Origin: Blastopirellula marina
GTDB lineage: Bacteria; Planctomycetota; Planctomycetia; Pirellulales; Pirellulaceae
Length of the DNA: 64,000 bases
Direction of reading: 5' to 3'
NCBI RefSeq assembly: GCF_002967765.1
Contig: NZ_PUHY01000015.1
Coordinates: forward strand, 62,001-126,000
In this document: positions 1-8,555 of the stretch, one piece after another
How positions within the stretch are numbered: position 1 is the first letter of the stretch
How the letters are laid out: each line of letters begins with the position of its first letter
Made by a program: the position numbers and the translations under genes
Notes under the pieces: generated by a model
The model's input: the letters and a program-made list of their open reading frames with translations, nothing else
Databases searched by the model: none
What the model was told of the DNA's origin: nothing

Positions 1-501
1 TTGCAGCGTTCCTTGCGAGTCGACATAAACACCGGTGGCAAAGGGAGCGATTGAGCCAGGACCGCCCAGGTCTTCCCAGCTATCAGGTTCAACCGTCGTG
101 GTGATCAACTCAATCAGCGAATCGAAGTCGGGCTGCACACCACCCCCACGCGGGGATATCGGTTCCGACCGGGCCGCTGAAGCTTCGGTTAGCAGTTGCG
201 AACGGGTGTTGTCGTCCTCGATGTAGGAAGCGGTTTCGACCGAGGAGCGTACGAGTCCGTACCGTAATTGAGCCCGTGCGATCGTTGCGTGGGCATCGTC
301 ACGCTGCGCGTTGGTTTCGAGATGCTTGATCTCGTCGAACGCCCGTGTAAATTCGCCGTGGAGGCTGAATGAATTGATTTTTCCGATCGGATCTTGCTGC
401 GGAGACGGATCTTCGCCCAGGGCGGTTGCTGGATGGATCGAGGTGAAAAGCAAAGCGAACACGACGTTCGCCACAATCCCTGCCCGGATAAGGGTGAGCA
501 T
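1..501 (-). CDS. Secreted protein, 5' part only (runs off left edge)
   Basis: The open frame runs from an ATG at 501 to the window edge without a stop (167 codons), so the C-terminal part lies outside. The start is preceded by GGAG on the minus strand. Residues 1-28 form a signal peptide (short basic n-region, hydrophobic core, TATALG-like end), followed by a segment rich in charged and helical residues. Near residues 125-167 there is the motif LIELITTTVEPDSWEDLGG followed by GSIAPFATGVYVD. This motif recurs, from memory, in planctomycete secreted proteins and resembles the N-terminal ring-building domains of secretins; that resemblance is inference. Function unknown; the missing part would decide whether it is secretin-related. 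Confidence 0.7.
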   Translation of the reverse strand, partial: MLTLIRAGIVANVVFALLFTSIHPATALGEDPSPQQDPIGKINSFSLHGEFTRAFDEIKHLETNAQRDDAHATIARAQLRYGLVRSSVETASYIEDDNTRSQLLTEASAARSEPISPRGGGVQPDFDSLIELITTTVEPDSWEDLGGPGSIAPFATGVYVDSQGTLQ

Positions 502-644
502 GGGAGGGGTCTCCAAGTGATCGAGATCTCTAGTTCCGTGAGTAGACTATTAGGTTCTCTTCTTGCCGAGATAAGGTCAAGCAATTAGTGATCACTAGGG
601 GAAAATCGCCCTAAAATTTCTCATTTCGGAGCGATCAAGAAATA

Positions 645-685
645 AAAACAGCCAGAGTCCGGTTAGGAAATTCTCTGGCTGTTTT
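645..685 (-). terminator. Rho-independent terminator of the Cys-rich gene
   Basis: A perfect 13-bp inverted repeat (645-657 with 673-685, core ACAGCCAGAG) has a 15-base loop. Read on the minus strand it ends in a T-rich run. It lies 44 bases after the stop of the Cys-rich gene at 729-1208. Confidence 0.85.
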
Positions 686-728
686 CGGTATTTTACCGAA
701 CTAGCGACCGAGGCCGCACCAGTTTCGA

Positions 729-1208
729 CTAGCCGCAGCAGGTCGGTTCTGGAGCACAGCAGGTCGGTTCTGGCATGCAGCACGAAGGCTTGCAGCAGCT
801 ACGCAGCTTGTGCTTCAGGTGGTGGAACAAGCCACACTTCTTGGCACAAGGATCGCAGCACGATGGCTCTGGAGCACAGCAGGTTGGCTCAGGAGCACAG
901 CAAGTCGGTTCCGGAGCGCAGCAAGTTGGCTCAGGAGCACAGCAGGTCGGTTCTGGTGCACAGCACGAAGGCTTGCAGCAGCTACGCAGCTTGTGCTTCA
1001 GGTGGTGGAACAAACCACACTTCTTGGCACAAGGATCGCAGCACGATGGCTCAGGAGCACAGCAGGTCGGCTCAGGAGCACAACAGGAAGGTTCAGGTGC
1101 ACAGCCACAGCCGTGCGAGAAGCCGAACATACCGGCTTCAGCGGTGGAGGCAGCGGCGAAGATCAGACCGACAACCAACATCGCAGGGAAAGCAAAACGG
1201 GCATTCAT
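729..1208 (-). CDS. Secreted cysteine-rich CCAPEPT-repeat protein
   Basis: This 159-residue protein has a signal peptide (residues 1-25, ending AEA) and a mature part made almost wholly of 7-residue units CCAPEP[TS]. Two copies of a larger module ([20 protein letters not shown] followed by CCKPSCC) interrupt the array. The two module copies are nearly identical in DNA as well (778-872 and 961-1055, offset 183 bases), which shows recent internal duplication. The ATG at 1208 is chosen over an upstream in-frame start because it has GGAG at the right distance and begins the signal peptide. The paired Cys suggest a disulfide-linked envelope protein or metal binding; neither is demonstrated. No family name is recognised. 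A strong terminator follows. Confidence 0.85.
   Translation of the reverse strand: MNARFAFPAMLVVGLIFAAASTAEAGMFGFSHGCGCAPEPSCCAPEPTCCAPEPSCCDPCAKKCGLFHHLKHKLRSCCKPSCCAPEPTCCAPEPTCCAPEPTCCAPEPTCCAPEPSCCDPCAKKCGLFHHLKHKLRSCCKPSCCMPEPTCCAPEPTCCG
778..1055. repeat. Internal duplication within the Cys-rich gene
   Basis: About 95 bases at 778-872 recur at 961-1055 with one or two differences. Between and around the copies are imperfect 21-base tandem units encoding CCAPEPT. The repeats are coding and in frame. Confidence 0.9.
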
Positions 1209-1633
1209 CGAGAGGACTCCAACTTGACTTAACATTAACCACCAGAAAAAAAACAAACTCTCACCACGACCTCGATTACGATGCCCAGGGGAACAAATCC
1301 TGGATTTCGCGCTCTTGGTTGGGCGAGTGACTTTCCTTGGTAAGGAACTATCACTCGCTATCGACTACCCAAATCGGAACCCTCTAGCAAAATGCCTAAA
1401 TTGTCTAGTCGGAGTATCTTTCCAGTTCCGGTCGTATCGGATCGACCGGATCTGCTACCACTGCCGTCATACAGTGCGGCAAATACGGAGCGTTAGCCAC
1501 GTCGTGCGTACCATTCGAAACCCATTGTTAAGTAGGAATTTGCATGTCAGGGGGGATGATTCCCCCGTGACCGCTGGTTGAAAGAGTCAAATGAGCTAAG
1601 AGAAAGCTCAGCCTTTGTTTAGGGGCACGTTCG
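1209..1633. other. Divergent intergenic region with a strong hairpin
   Basis: No coding potential is convincing here. The region separates the minus-strand Cys-rich gene from the plus-strand Hpt gene and should hold both promoters. A compound hairpin at 1323-1358 has outer arms GCGAGTGA/TCACTCGC and inner arms TTCCTT/AAGGAA. It could be a 5'-UTR element of the Cys-rich gene or a terminator of a small transcript. Confidence 0.5.
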
Positions 1634-1963
1634 ATGACGATTACTGATCGCCAAGCACTGATTTACTCTGACTTCGGAGACGACGAGGACTTGGCAGAAC
1701 TGGTTGAGATGTTTGTGGACGAGATTCCCGATCGCGTTCAATCCATGTTAGATGCAGCGGAAGCCTCGGACTGGGAACAGCTTGGCCGGATCGCCCACCA
1801 AATGAAGGGTGCCGCAGGAAGCTATGGATACGGCGAAGTGACGAACGTTGCTGCCGTTCTCGAGCATGCTTGCCGTAACAATGCCTCGGCGGAAACGATT
1901 CAGCGAGCCCTACAGGAATTGGTGACCATGTGCTTGCGGATGCGGGCTGGCACGCCTGACTAG
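1634..1963 (+). CDS. Hpt-domain phosphotransfer protein
   Basis: This 109-residue protein consists of one histidine phosphotransfer domain. The Hpt signature AHQMKGAAGSYG puts the phosphorylatable His at residue 55. It would relay phosphate between a hybrid kinase and a response regulator in the cytoplasm; no such partner is adjacent. AGGGG lies 9 bases before the ATG. Length fits a stand-alone Hpt module. The next gene starts 95 bases later, so co-transcription is possible but the functions are not obviously linked. Confidence 0.85.
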   Translation: MTITDRQALIYSDFGDDEDLAELVEMFVDEIPDRVQSMLDAAEASDWEQLGRIAHQMKGAAGSYGYGEVTNVAAVLEHACRNNASAETIQRALQELVTMCLRMRAGTPD

Positions 1964-2058
1964 GCGGATCGCTGCTATCGCGTCCCGTTGACCGGCCGTC
2001 CCATGAATACCTATCATTCGGGAATCGAAACAACGTTTCTCGAATGACTTAGGTATCG

Positions 2059-3291
2059 ATGTCCATTGCGACCCCCTTCGGCGACAACGCTCGATCCACC
2101 TGCGATATTGATCCGCAGATGGTCCTCGCCAATCTCCAAGCGGACTATCCTGCTGCTCAAGATCCTCAGCAGGCAATTCTTGACGCGCTAACGAATCCTG
2201 TCGGATACCCCGACCTGGCCCATGCATCCGTACCCGGCGATGTGGTCTTATTCGTCTTTGGAAAGGATGTCGGCGACTATCTGCCCACCGTCTCGGCGAT
2301 CGTTTCGTACGCCCAATTTGCAGAGATGAACGATCGCACGTTTCAATTCCTGCTCCCACACGAGACCTTAAGTCCTGTTGTCGAGCAGTTGAAACAGGCC
2401 ATCACCCCGCTAGGAGAATCGTCTGAAGTTATTGTGCATCAGCCGCAAGATCAAAAAGCCAATGCGTTTTTGACTTCAACTCAGGACAATCACGCGATCA
2501 TTCTGAATCGCCATCTGTGCGATGCCGACTTGGTGGTTCCGATCGATGTGGCACGAAGCCATGAAGGATTTGGTTATTTCGGACCGTTCTCCTCCGTGTT
2601 TCCGACCTACTCGGATATCGATACGCAAAAGCGATGGCACTCACCGCTCTTTGTCACCCGCAAGCAGCGCATGAAGCGTCGGATTGCTGAGGTAGAGGAG
2701 ATTCGCCAACTGTTGGGGATTGTTTACAACTGTTTGTTGGTGCCGGCTCGGGGTGGCGGATTTGCAGCGGTCATCTTTGGTGAAGCTGGGCATGTCGAAA
2801 CGGAAGCAAACCTGCAACTCCAGCAACATTGGCAGCCGCACGTGCCTAACATGGCAGGGGTCGTCATCGCTTTGATCACCGGCGGCCAAGCAGGACAGAC
2901 TTGGGAAAACGCTGCCCGAGCGCTGGCCAATGTCGAACATCTGGTCCGCCCCGATGGGGCAATCATCCTAGCGACCGAGATTCGTCAACGGCCGGGCGTC
3001 GCGATGTCGCAAATGGCAGAATCATTAGAATTCACCGACTTTGAGTCGCAGATGCGGAAGTCACGTCACGAAGACGCCGCGATCGCACTCCAGTTCGCGC
3101 GAACGTTAGCTCAGTGTAAGGTCTACATCCGCACCTCATTGCCGGAAGCGGTCATGGACGATCTCGATATGATTCCAGTTCAATCGGACGAAGAGTGCCG
3201 TAAGATCTGCGAGCACTATCAAGACGTCGTCGTTGTGCATGACGCCCAGAACATGTCGGTCCGCGTGGCGGATTCGACGGTCTCTTCGTAA
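2059..3291 (+). CDS. LarA-like (DUF2088) protein with altered active site
   Basis: This 410-residue protein matches the lactate racemase LarA fold in length and in several segments (ILNRHLCDADLVVPID; RSHEGFGYFGPFSSVFPT). In LarA the latter segment is HFFAGFSGGPKSVLPG, where His174 and Lys184 sit ten residues apart and Lys184 carries the nickel-pincer cofactor. Here His168 is kept but the Lys position (178) is Ser. The protein is therefore unlikely to bind the pincer cofactor through that Lys, so 'lactate racemase' should not be assigned. AGG lies 7 bases before the ATG. The YgfZ gene begins 22 bases downstream and the two probably form an operon. Confidence 0.75.
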   Translation: MSIATPFGDNARSTCDIDPQMVLANLQADYPAAQDPQQAILDALTNPVGYPDLAHASVPGDVVLFVFGKDVGDYLPTVSAIVSYAQFAEMNDRTFQFLLPHETLSPVVEQLKQAITPLGESSEVIVHQPQDQKANAFLTSTQDNHAIILNRHLCDADLVVPIDVARSHEGFGYFGPFSSVFPTYSDIDTQKRWHSPLFVTRKQRMKRRIAEVEEIRQLLGIVYNCLLVPARGGGFAAVIFGEAGHVETEANLQLQQHWQPHVPNMAGVVIALITGGQAGQTWENAARALANVEHLVRPDGAIILATEIRQRPGVAMSQMAESLEFTDFESQMRKSRHEDAAIALQFARTLAQCKVYIRTSLPEAVMDDLDMIPVQSDEECRKICEHYQDVVVVHDAQNMSVRVADSTVSS

Positions 3292-3313
3292 ACCTCTGCC
3301 CAGCCAAGTATTG

Positions 3314-4231
3314 ATGTCTGACCATTGTGCCCAATTATCGTGGACCGCTTCGCCGTTTTCAACGTGGATCGAAATCAGCGGTCCAAGTCATCTGCGATTC
3401 ATTCAAGGTCTGTGCACGAATGATGTTGTCGTGCTGGAATCAGGGAGCGGCTGCGAAGCATTTTTCCCAACGGTTCAGGGGAAGATTCTTGCGCATGGGT
3501 TTGTTTATAAGTCGGACGATCGGCTTGAGTTTCTAGGTCTTGGCGATCAATCGCCAGGTTTATTGCCTCACTTGCAGAAGTATTCGATGATCGAAGACGT
3601 CGAAGTTAACGATCGGAGTACTCAGGGAAACGCGATCTTTGTGTGGGGCGAGGGACTTGAGGCTTGCCTCCAAGAACTCCTCGGAAGCGAAGTTACATTG
3701 GGAACCTCGCAACACGGCACGATCACGTGGGAAGGGGCAACACTCCGCCTCTTCCGTATATCCGTCGTTGGCAAACCTTCGGTTGAAATCCGCGGCGAGC
3801 AAGCAGAAGCATTCGGCACGCGCTTATCCGAATGTGGCGCTACCAGCGTCGGCATCGAAGTGTTTCAGCGAGATCGAATTGTGAATCGCTTTCCATGGCA
3901 TGGCGTCGACATATCTGCGGAACACTTAGCCCAGGAAGCGAATCGAGATGACTTGGCGATCAGTTTCAAGAAGGGATGTTACTTGGGACAGGAGACGATT
4001 GCCCGTATCGACGCTCTCGGACATGTGAACAAGAAGTTGGTCGCTGTTCAACTGCCCAAGCAGGTGGAAGAACTACCGCTTGCAATCAAGGTCGAGGAGA
4101 AAGAAGTCGGCCAAGTCGTGTCCGCTGCAGAGCTTGATGGACAAACACGCGGACTCGCAATGATCCGACGAAGCCACAATGCTGCGGGCACGAAGATCGA
4201 GTGCGAGTTGGGAACAGTCGAGGTCCTGTAG
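3314..4231 (+). CDS. ygfZ: YgfZ/GcvT-like folate-binding protein
   Basis: This 305-residue protein belongs to the COG0354 family, tetrahydrofolate-dependent proteins that help maintain or repair Fe-S enzymes such as MiaB. The diagnostic motif K-x-G-C-Y-x-G-Q-E is present as KKGCYLGQE at about residue 219. The N-terminal segment (FIQGLCTNDV) matches the family's domain 1, and the C-terminal beta-barrel includes the 'GQV' turn. The open frame extends upstream into the previous gene, but ATG 3314 begins the conserved part and follows the LarA-like stop by 22 bases. It is convergent with the HD-GYP gene, whose stop is only 5 bases away. Confidence 0.88.
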   Translation: MSDHCAQLSWTASPFSTWIEISGPSHLRFIQGLCTNDVVVLESGSGCEAFFPTVQGKILAHGFVYKSDDRLEFLGLGDQSPGLLPHLQKYSMIEDVEVNDRSTQGNAIFVWGEGLEACLQELLGSEVTLGTSQHGTITWEGATLRLFRISVVGKPSVEIRGEQAEAFGTRLSECGATSVGIEVFQRDRIVNRFPWHGVDISAEHLAQEANRDDLAISFKKGCYLGQETIARIDALGHVNKKLVAVQLPKQVEELPLAIKVEEKEVGQVVSAAELDGQTRGLAMIRRSHNAAGTKIECELGTVEVL

Positions 4232-4236
4232 CCTGA

Positions 4237-5910
4237 CTAGGAGGTTGCGTTTGTGAGGTCGAATCCGAGTTCGGCCCGTTCTTCACGCACGATGGAGTCG
4301 ATGTCTTTTCGAGCTGCAAAGAATGCGGCCACCACTTCGGGGTCCCACTGGGTGCCGGATCCCTCTTGGAAAATTTTGTCGACACGCTCGGCGGGCATGC
4401 CCTTACGATAGGGACGATCGCTCGACATGGCATCGTAGGAGTCGGCTACGGCCGCGATGCGGGCCATCAATGGAATCGATTCGCCGGCAAGACCGTGTGG
4501 GTAGCCATTGCCGTCCCACTGCTCGTGATGATGCAACACGACTGGGAGAACATCTTCCAGTTGTTTCAGACCAGCCAGAATGTTGTAGCCCAACTCTGGG
4601 TGCAGCTTGATATGCTCGTACTCTTCATCGGTCAGCCGCCCTGGTTTGCGGAGGACGCTGTCGTCGATGCCAATCTTGCCGACATCGTGTAATAGTCCGG
4701 CCATGTACATCAAGTTCAAGTCGCGTTCGTCCATGCCGAGTTCTTTGGCCAAACGAACACCCAAACGAGCAACTCGATCGCTATGACCGCAGGTATACGG
4801 GTCTTTCGCGTCGATGGCAGAGGTCATTGCTCGGACCACACTAGTGACGAATTCGGATTGCCGACGATAGAGTTCAATATTGCCGCTGTGAATGCCAAGG
4901 ATTGTTCCAACGCTACTCAGCAGACTGGCCTCGACGGTACCGAAACCTTTGTCTTCATTGTGATTGAATGCGAATAGCCAACCGAAGACATTTTCGCCTT
5001 CGATGAGCGGCACTGCGATAATTTGTCGTATCGCAGGAAAGGGCCAATCCGGACGTTCGGTGATCCGTTGATTGGCGACAAAGGCCGATCGCTTTTGATT
5101 CAGATTCAAATACTGAATCAATTGACTCAGCATCGTTGTGTCTGCTGGGCATTCGCCTGCGGTCAGTTGCGGTGAAGCGTAAGCCGTGCTGGCAAGATCA
5201 TTCGAGTTTTTCTTGACGCCCGGTTGCTGGAACAGAATCGAGAGACCACGGCATGGAATCACTTCCAATAGCCAGTTCAAAGCCAGGTCGCCAAGCTGTG
5301 AGTCACTGCTTGAGATTCGCAGGTTTTGGGTCAGGCCGTAGAGTAGGCTGATTTCTTCATAGGTGGAGGACAGGCTGTCAGAGACCTTATCAATCTCCTC
5401 AGTCAGACGGACAATTTCTGTCTCTGCACCTATCTTGCCGACTACGACTGCGGCCATGCGTTCTAAGGCTGGGATCGTCCATTCGGCTTGGTTGTTATAC
5501 CAGTGCTTTGCTTCTTCTGGCGAGCTGCCAATCAACTTGCCGACCTGTGAGAAGTCGACTGCAGCGTTAGAAGATGTCGCTAAGCGGAAAGGTGCACTGG
5601 CGATTAAATCTTGGGCACCGTCGCGTAACGGTAAACTAAGTAGTGCGCAGCCGTTTTCTTCAGCAACGATTGTCGCGGTACCTTCCCGCACGATTCCGGG
5701 GCTTAGGCTGGCTAAGAGATCCTCGTCGCCATCATGATGACCATCGGCGGAAATTAAGAGCTCGCCCGAGTTGCCATCGCGCAGGCAAAACGAGACGCCA
5801 AAGTAGTTCCGCAATTCCGTGCTCAACTGCTTCAAGCGGTGACGTACAGCCGGCACAAACGTACCAACGGCATTCCCGGTAAGCGACATTGAGGCGGGTG
5901 GCAACGACAT
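4237..5910 (-). CDS. GAF-HD-GYP domain phosphodiesterase
   Basis: A 557-residue cytoplasmic protein with an N-terminal GAF/PocR-like sensory segment (about 10-130), a central GAF domain (about 190-345) and a C-terminal HD-GYP domain (about 350-540). The HD motif is HDVGK, and the GYP block reads HHHEQWDGNGYP, so the metal ligands and family-defining residues of cyclic di-GMP phosphodiesterases are present. It probably lowers c-di-GMP in response to a signal bound by the GAF modules. A TTG start at 5970 is open, but ATG 5910 has AGGA 9 bases upstream and is preferred. The gene is alone between convergent and divergent neighbours. Confidence 0.88.
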   Translation of the reverse strand: MSLPPASMSLTGNAVGTFVPAVRHRLKQLSTELRNYFGVSFCLRDGNSGELLISADGHHDGDEDLLASLSPGIVREGTATIVAEENGCALLSLPLRDGAQDLIASAPFRLATSSNAAVDFSQVGKLIGSSPEEAKHWYNNQAEWTIPALERMAAVVVGKIGAETEIVRLTEEIDKVSDSLSSTYEEISLLYGLTQNLRISSSDSQLGDLALNWLLEVIPCRGLSILFQQPGVKKNSNDLASTAYASPQLTAGECPADTTMLSQLIQYLNLNQKRSAFVANQRITERPDWPFPAIRQIIAVPLIEGENVFGWLFAFNHNEDKGFGTVEASLLSSVGTILGIHSGNIELYRRQSEFVTSVVRAMTSAIDAKDPYTCGHSDRVARLGVRLAKELGMDERDLNLMYMAGLLHDVGKIGIDDSVLRKPGRLTDEEYEHIKLHPELGYNILAGLKQLEDVLPVVLHHHEQWDGNGYPHGLAGESIPLMARIAAVADSYDAMSSDRPYRKGMPAERVDKIFQEGSGTQWDPEVVAAFFAARKDIDSIVREERAELGFDLTNATS

Positions 5911-6180
5911 ACGAACAAATCCTGACAGCGTAACTGGACAAACGTTGGATGTTGGCAAGACATCGTTCAAATGTAGGTCACTCTGAGGAGCTTGGCTCCT
6001 CGCCGACGCATGAGCGTTATCTCTAGTTGTCGGCTACGGTTTCGAGAGTACTTGTGCATTGCGCCTGTCACATCGACGTTCTCTTACGGAACCCCATATC
6101 AGGGCTATCGGATTTTACGAAAACTCCTAATATGCGGATGTCTATCCCGAGCGAACTCGTTCATGCGAGGGGGTGAGAGA

Positions 6181-6239
6181 ATCGATATCAGGGGGTATCG
6201 ATGCATGTATCGGAAACCCGCGAATAGGAATCCCCCTGA
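6181..6239. promoter_or_regulatory. Two mutually exclusive hairpins upstream of the RmlD-like gene
   Basis: ATCGATA (6181-6187) pairs with TATCGAT (6196-6202). TCAGGGGG (6188-6195) pairs perfectly with CCCCCTGA (6232-6239). The second pairing uses the loop of the first, so the two could compete as alternative RNA folds. The element ends 42 bases before the ATG at 6282. The rest of the 5911-6281 intergenic region shows nothing else I can support. Confidence 0.45.
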
Positions 6240-6281
6240 ATAAGCTGTTTCCTTTTTTGCGCATTAAAATCCCATTTGGCC

Positions 6282-7298
6282 ATGTCTTTACGTTTACCTT
6301 TGTTGATAACGGGCGTGCCCGGAGTGCCTGGATACAACGCCTTGTTCCACTTCGGCCATAAATTCCCAGGACAAGTCGTTGGTTTGCGTCCCACCGACAA
6401 CTGGCGTCTAGAAGGGGATCATGTTGTTGCATGCGACATGGAAGATGTCGATTCTCTGAAGCGATTGTTTGATGAACACCAATTTGGATCGGTGCTTCAT
6501 TGTGCGGGAAGCTGTGCCCTGAAGTCGTGCGAGCTTGACCCTGCCATGGCCTGGCGAATCAATCTCGAAGGTACGCGGAATCTGTTGCATATCCTTGAAG
6601 GTACTGACACACGGCTAGTTCATTTGTCGATTGACCTCGTTTTCAGCGGCATCGGCGAAGGAGACATGCTCGAGACCGACAGCACCGACCCGGTCACGGT
6701 TTACGGCAAGACCATGGCCGCAGCGGAAAGCTTAGTCTCGTTGATGCGTCCCGATGCAACGATCTTGCGAATCTCGCTGCCAATGGGTGTCAGCTTCAAC
6801 GGACATGCCGGGGCGATCGACTGGATTCAATCTCGCTTTAAGAAGCAGCGTCCGGCTACGCTTTACTTTGACGAAGTGCGTACCCCAACCTATACGGACT
6901 GCATGAATCTGGCGTTTGAAGAGATACTGTCTCGACCGCTACCAGGGATTTATCATGCCGGCGGACCAACCAGTTTGAGCCTTTACGAGATCGCCCAGAT
7001 CGTGAATCGTGTCGGCGGATATGACCCAGACCTTTTGATGGGATGCATGCGAATTGAGGCGGGCCCAATTCCGCCTCGGGCCGGGAATGTATCGATGAAC
7101 TCGGCCAAGTTAGTCGAGCATCTTGGCTTCGAGCCGTTTCATTCCTGGCCGTACGATTTGCGATATATCCCGACCGATCGCGAGTGGCATTACGATCGCT
7201 CGGCCGAAGAAGAGGGCAGTCCGGAATTGTTAGAGCGAATCCTGTACTGCAATCCGCTTCGCGAAAACGAAATCATACGGCCTCCCTTTGTTCGCTAG
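6282..7298 (+). CDS. RmlD-like NAD(P)-dependent sugar reductase (extended SDR)
   Basis: This 338-residue protein is an extended short-chain dehydrogenase of the RmlD (dTDP-4-dehydrorhamnose reductase) group. The nucleotide-binding turn near the N-terminus is a degenerate ITGVPGVPGYNALF. Typical RmlD segments follow: VLHCAGSCALKSCE, LVHLSIDLVFSG, VYGKTMAAAE (catalytic Y-x3-K) and the GIYHAGGP segment. It would act on an activated sugar in the cytoplasm, but no other rhamnose genes are nearby, so the substrate is unknown. ATG 6282 is preferred over an in-frame TTG two codons earlier; no clear Shine-Dalgarno is seen. The 3' end overlaps a terminator stem. Confidence 0.8.
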   Translation: MSLRLPLLITGVPGVPGYNALFHFGHKFPGQVVGLRPTDNWRLEGDHVVACDMEDVDSLKRLFDEHQFGSVLHCAGSCALKSCELDPAMAWRINLEGTRNLLHILEGTDTRLVHLSIDLVFSGIGEGDMLETDSTDPVTVYGKTMAAAESLVSLMRPDATILRISLPMGVSFNGHAGAIDWIQSRFKKQRPATLYFDEVRTPTYTDCMNLAFEEILSRPLPGIYHAGGPTSLSLYEIAQIVNRVGGYDPDLLMGCMRIEAGPIPPRAGNVSMNSAKLVEHLGFEPFHSWPYDLRYIPTDREWHYDRSAEEEGSPELLERILYCNPLRENEIIRPPFVR

Positions 7299-7309
7299 GG
7301 AGGCCGTAT
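7275..7309. terminator. Hairpin terminator between convergent genes
   Basis: A perfect 13-bp stem (7275-7287 with 7297-7309, core ACGGCCTCCCT) encloses a 9-base loop and contains the stop codon of the RmlD-like gene. It lies between convergent genes and may serve both, although the T-run is short. Confidence 0.75.
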
Positions 7310-7345
7310 TCTGACGCGATTAGGGTAGTCGCCAACCAACTGCCA

Positions 7346-8473
7346 CTACGTCAGTGGTTGCGGGAATTCCGGATTCAAGAATCGTCCATTCTCGCTGATC
7401 ACTTCGCCGTCGGCCAAGATTTGACCACCACTTCGCAAGTCGCACACCATGTCCCAATGCAGACCAGATTCGTTCGTACCGCCTGATTCGGGATATGCGG
7501 CACCAACGGCGGCATGGAAGGTTCCGCCTATCTTTTCATCGAACAGCGTATTCTTCGTGTATTGCTGGATCGCGTAGTTTGTGCCGATCGCAATTTCACC
7601 GAGGATACGGGCACCGGCGTCTTGATCGAGCATAGCGATGAGGAACTCTTCCCCTTTATTCGCTTTCGCATCGACGACCCGACCATCCTTAAAGGTTAGT
7701 TCAATGCCGTCTGACTCTCGACCGCCATGAACGGCCGGAAAGCTGTACTTAACGATCCCCTGCGTGGCCGTTTCGATCGGCCCAGTGAAGACTTCACCAT
7801 CAGGGAAGTTCTCGTGCCCGTCGCAGTTGATCCACTTGCGTCCTTCGATGCCCAGTGTCAGGTCAGTACCTTGCGGAGTGACGAACCGCAATTCTTTCTT
7901 CGTCATAAGGAAATCAGCTAACTTCTGCTGGCTGATGCTTAGCTTCTTCCAAATTGCTACTGGATCTGGCTCGTGCAGAAATCCAGATCGGAAAACGAAA
8001 TCCTCGTACTCCGACAGCGACATTTCGGCGTCTTGCGCAGAGGATTCACAGGGGAATTGCGTACCGACCCAATTCAACGAGCCATCGGCGGCACGGCCGA
8101 GGAACTTCTTGAAATAGGTCTTCCGCGACTGACTCAGTAGCGAGCTTCGTTGCGGCGGAATGGAGGAGAGGGCTTTTGTGTTCTTCTGCCCCCAAAGACC
8201 GATGGAACAGTCAATCGTATCGACTGCATGCAACAAGAGCGGGTTCTCGAACAGCAACTGTTCGTCGGAGCCATCTTCGAGCAAGATTCGCTTGCATTCG
8301 TCGGGAATGACGCTGACTTCGGCGTGAGCTCCAGCCCGAATGACTTCACGGTAGATGGCGATCACTAACGGTTCCGAAACGGTCGGTCCTGTGATACGCA
8401 CCAATTGGCCAGGCTTCACTTTTCCAGAGTACTTCACCAAAACCTGGGCCAGCTTTTCGTAGCGAGGATCCAT
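7346..8473 (-). CDS. Aminopeptidase, M29 family
   Basis: This 375-residue protein matches the M29 (AmpS/aminopeptidase T) family, dinuclear-metal cytoplasmic exopeptidases that remove N-terminal residues. The N-terminal part (KVKPGQLVRITGP) is typical. Predicted metal ligands are seen as Glu in LGEIAIG, His in FHAAVGAAYPESGG and the HWD pair in ESGLHWDMVCDLR, in the expected order. Length is normal. The start is the ATG at 8473. Its role is probably final peptide degradation. Confidence 0.9.
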   Translation of the reverse strand: MDPRYEKLAQVLVKYSGKVKPGQLVRITGPTVSEPLVIAIYREVIRAGAHAEVSVIPDECKRILLEDGSDEQLLFENPLLLHAVDTIDCSIGLWGQKNTKALSSIPPQRSSLLSQSRKTYFKKFLGRAADGSLNWVGTQFPCESSAQDAEMSLSEYEDFVFRSGFLHEPDPVAIWKKLSISQQKLADFLMTKKELRFVTPQGTDLTLGIEGRKWINCDGHENFPDGEVFTGPIETATQGIVKYSFPAVHGGRESDGIELTFKDGRVVDAKANKGEEFLIAMLDQDAGARILGEIAIGTNYAIQQYTKNTLFDEKIGGTFHAAVGAAYPESGGTNESGLHWDMVCDLRSGGQILADGEVISENGRFLNPEFPQPLT

Positions 8474-8555
8474 TGAGACCGTTACCTTTCCGAGGTCATA
8501 ACAAAGATGTGAGTGCGACGGTGGGGCGGCGCGAAAAGAGGATTTCGTCGGACTC

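Noticed and set aside
728-1055. Possible CRISPR-like array
   Set aside because: The 21-base units are contiguous, in frame and encode CCAPEPT; there are no unique spacers or leader.
775-1330. Three overlapping plus-strand frames over the Cys-rich gene
   Set aside because: They are shadows of the repeat-rich coding strand; the minus frame has a signal peptide, ribosome site and terminator.
2059-3291. Lactate racemase
   Set aside because: The catalytic Lys is replaced by Ser, so only the fold family is claimed.
5992-6243. 83-codon frame upstream of the RmlD-like gene
   Set aside because: No ribosome site; it runs across the hairpins and has no protein-like features.
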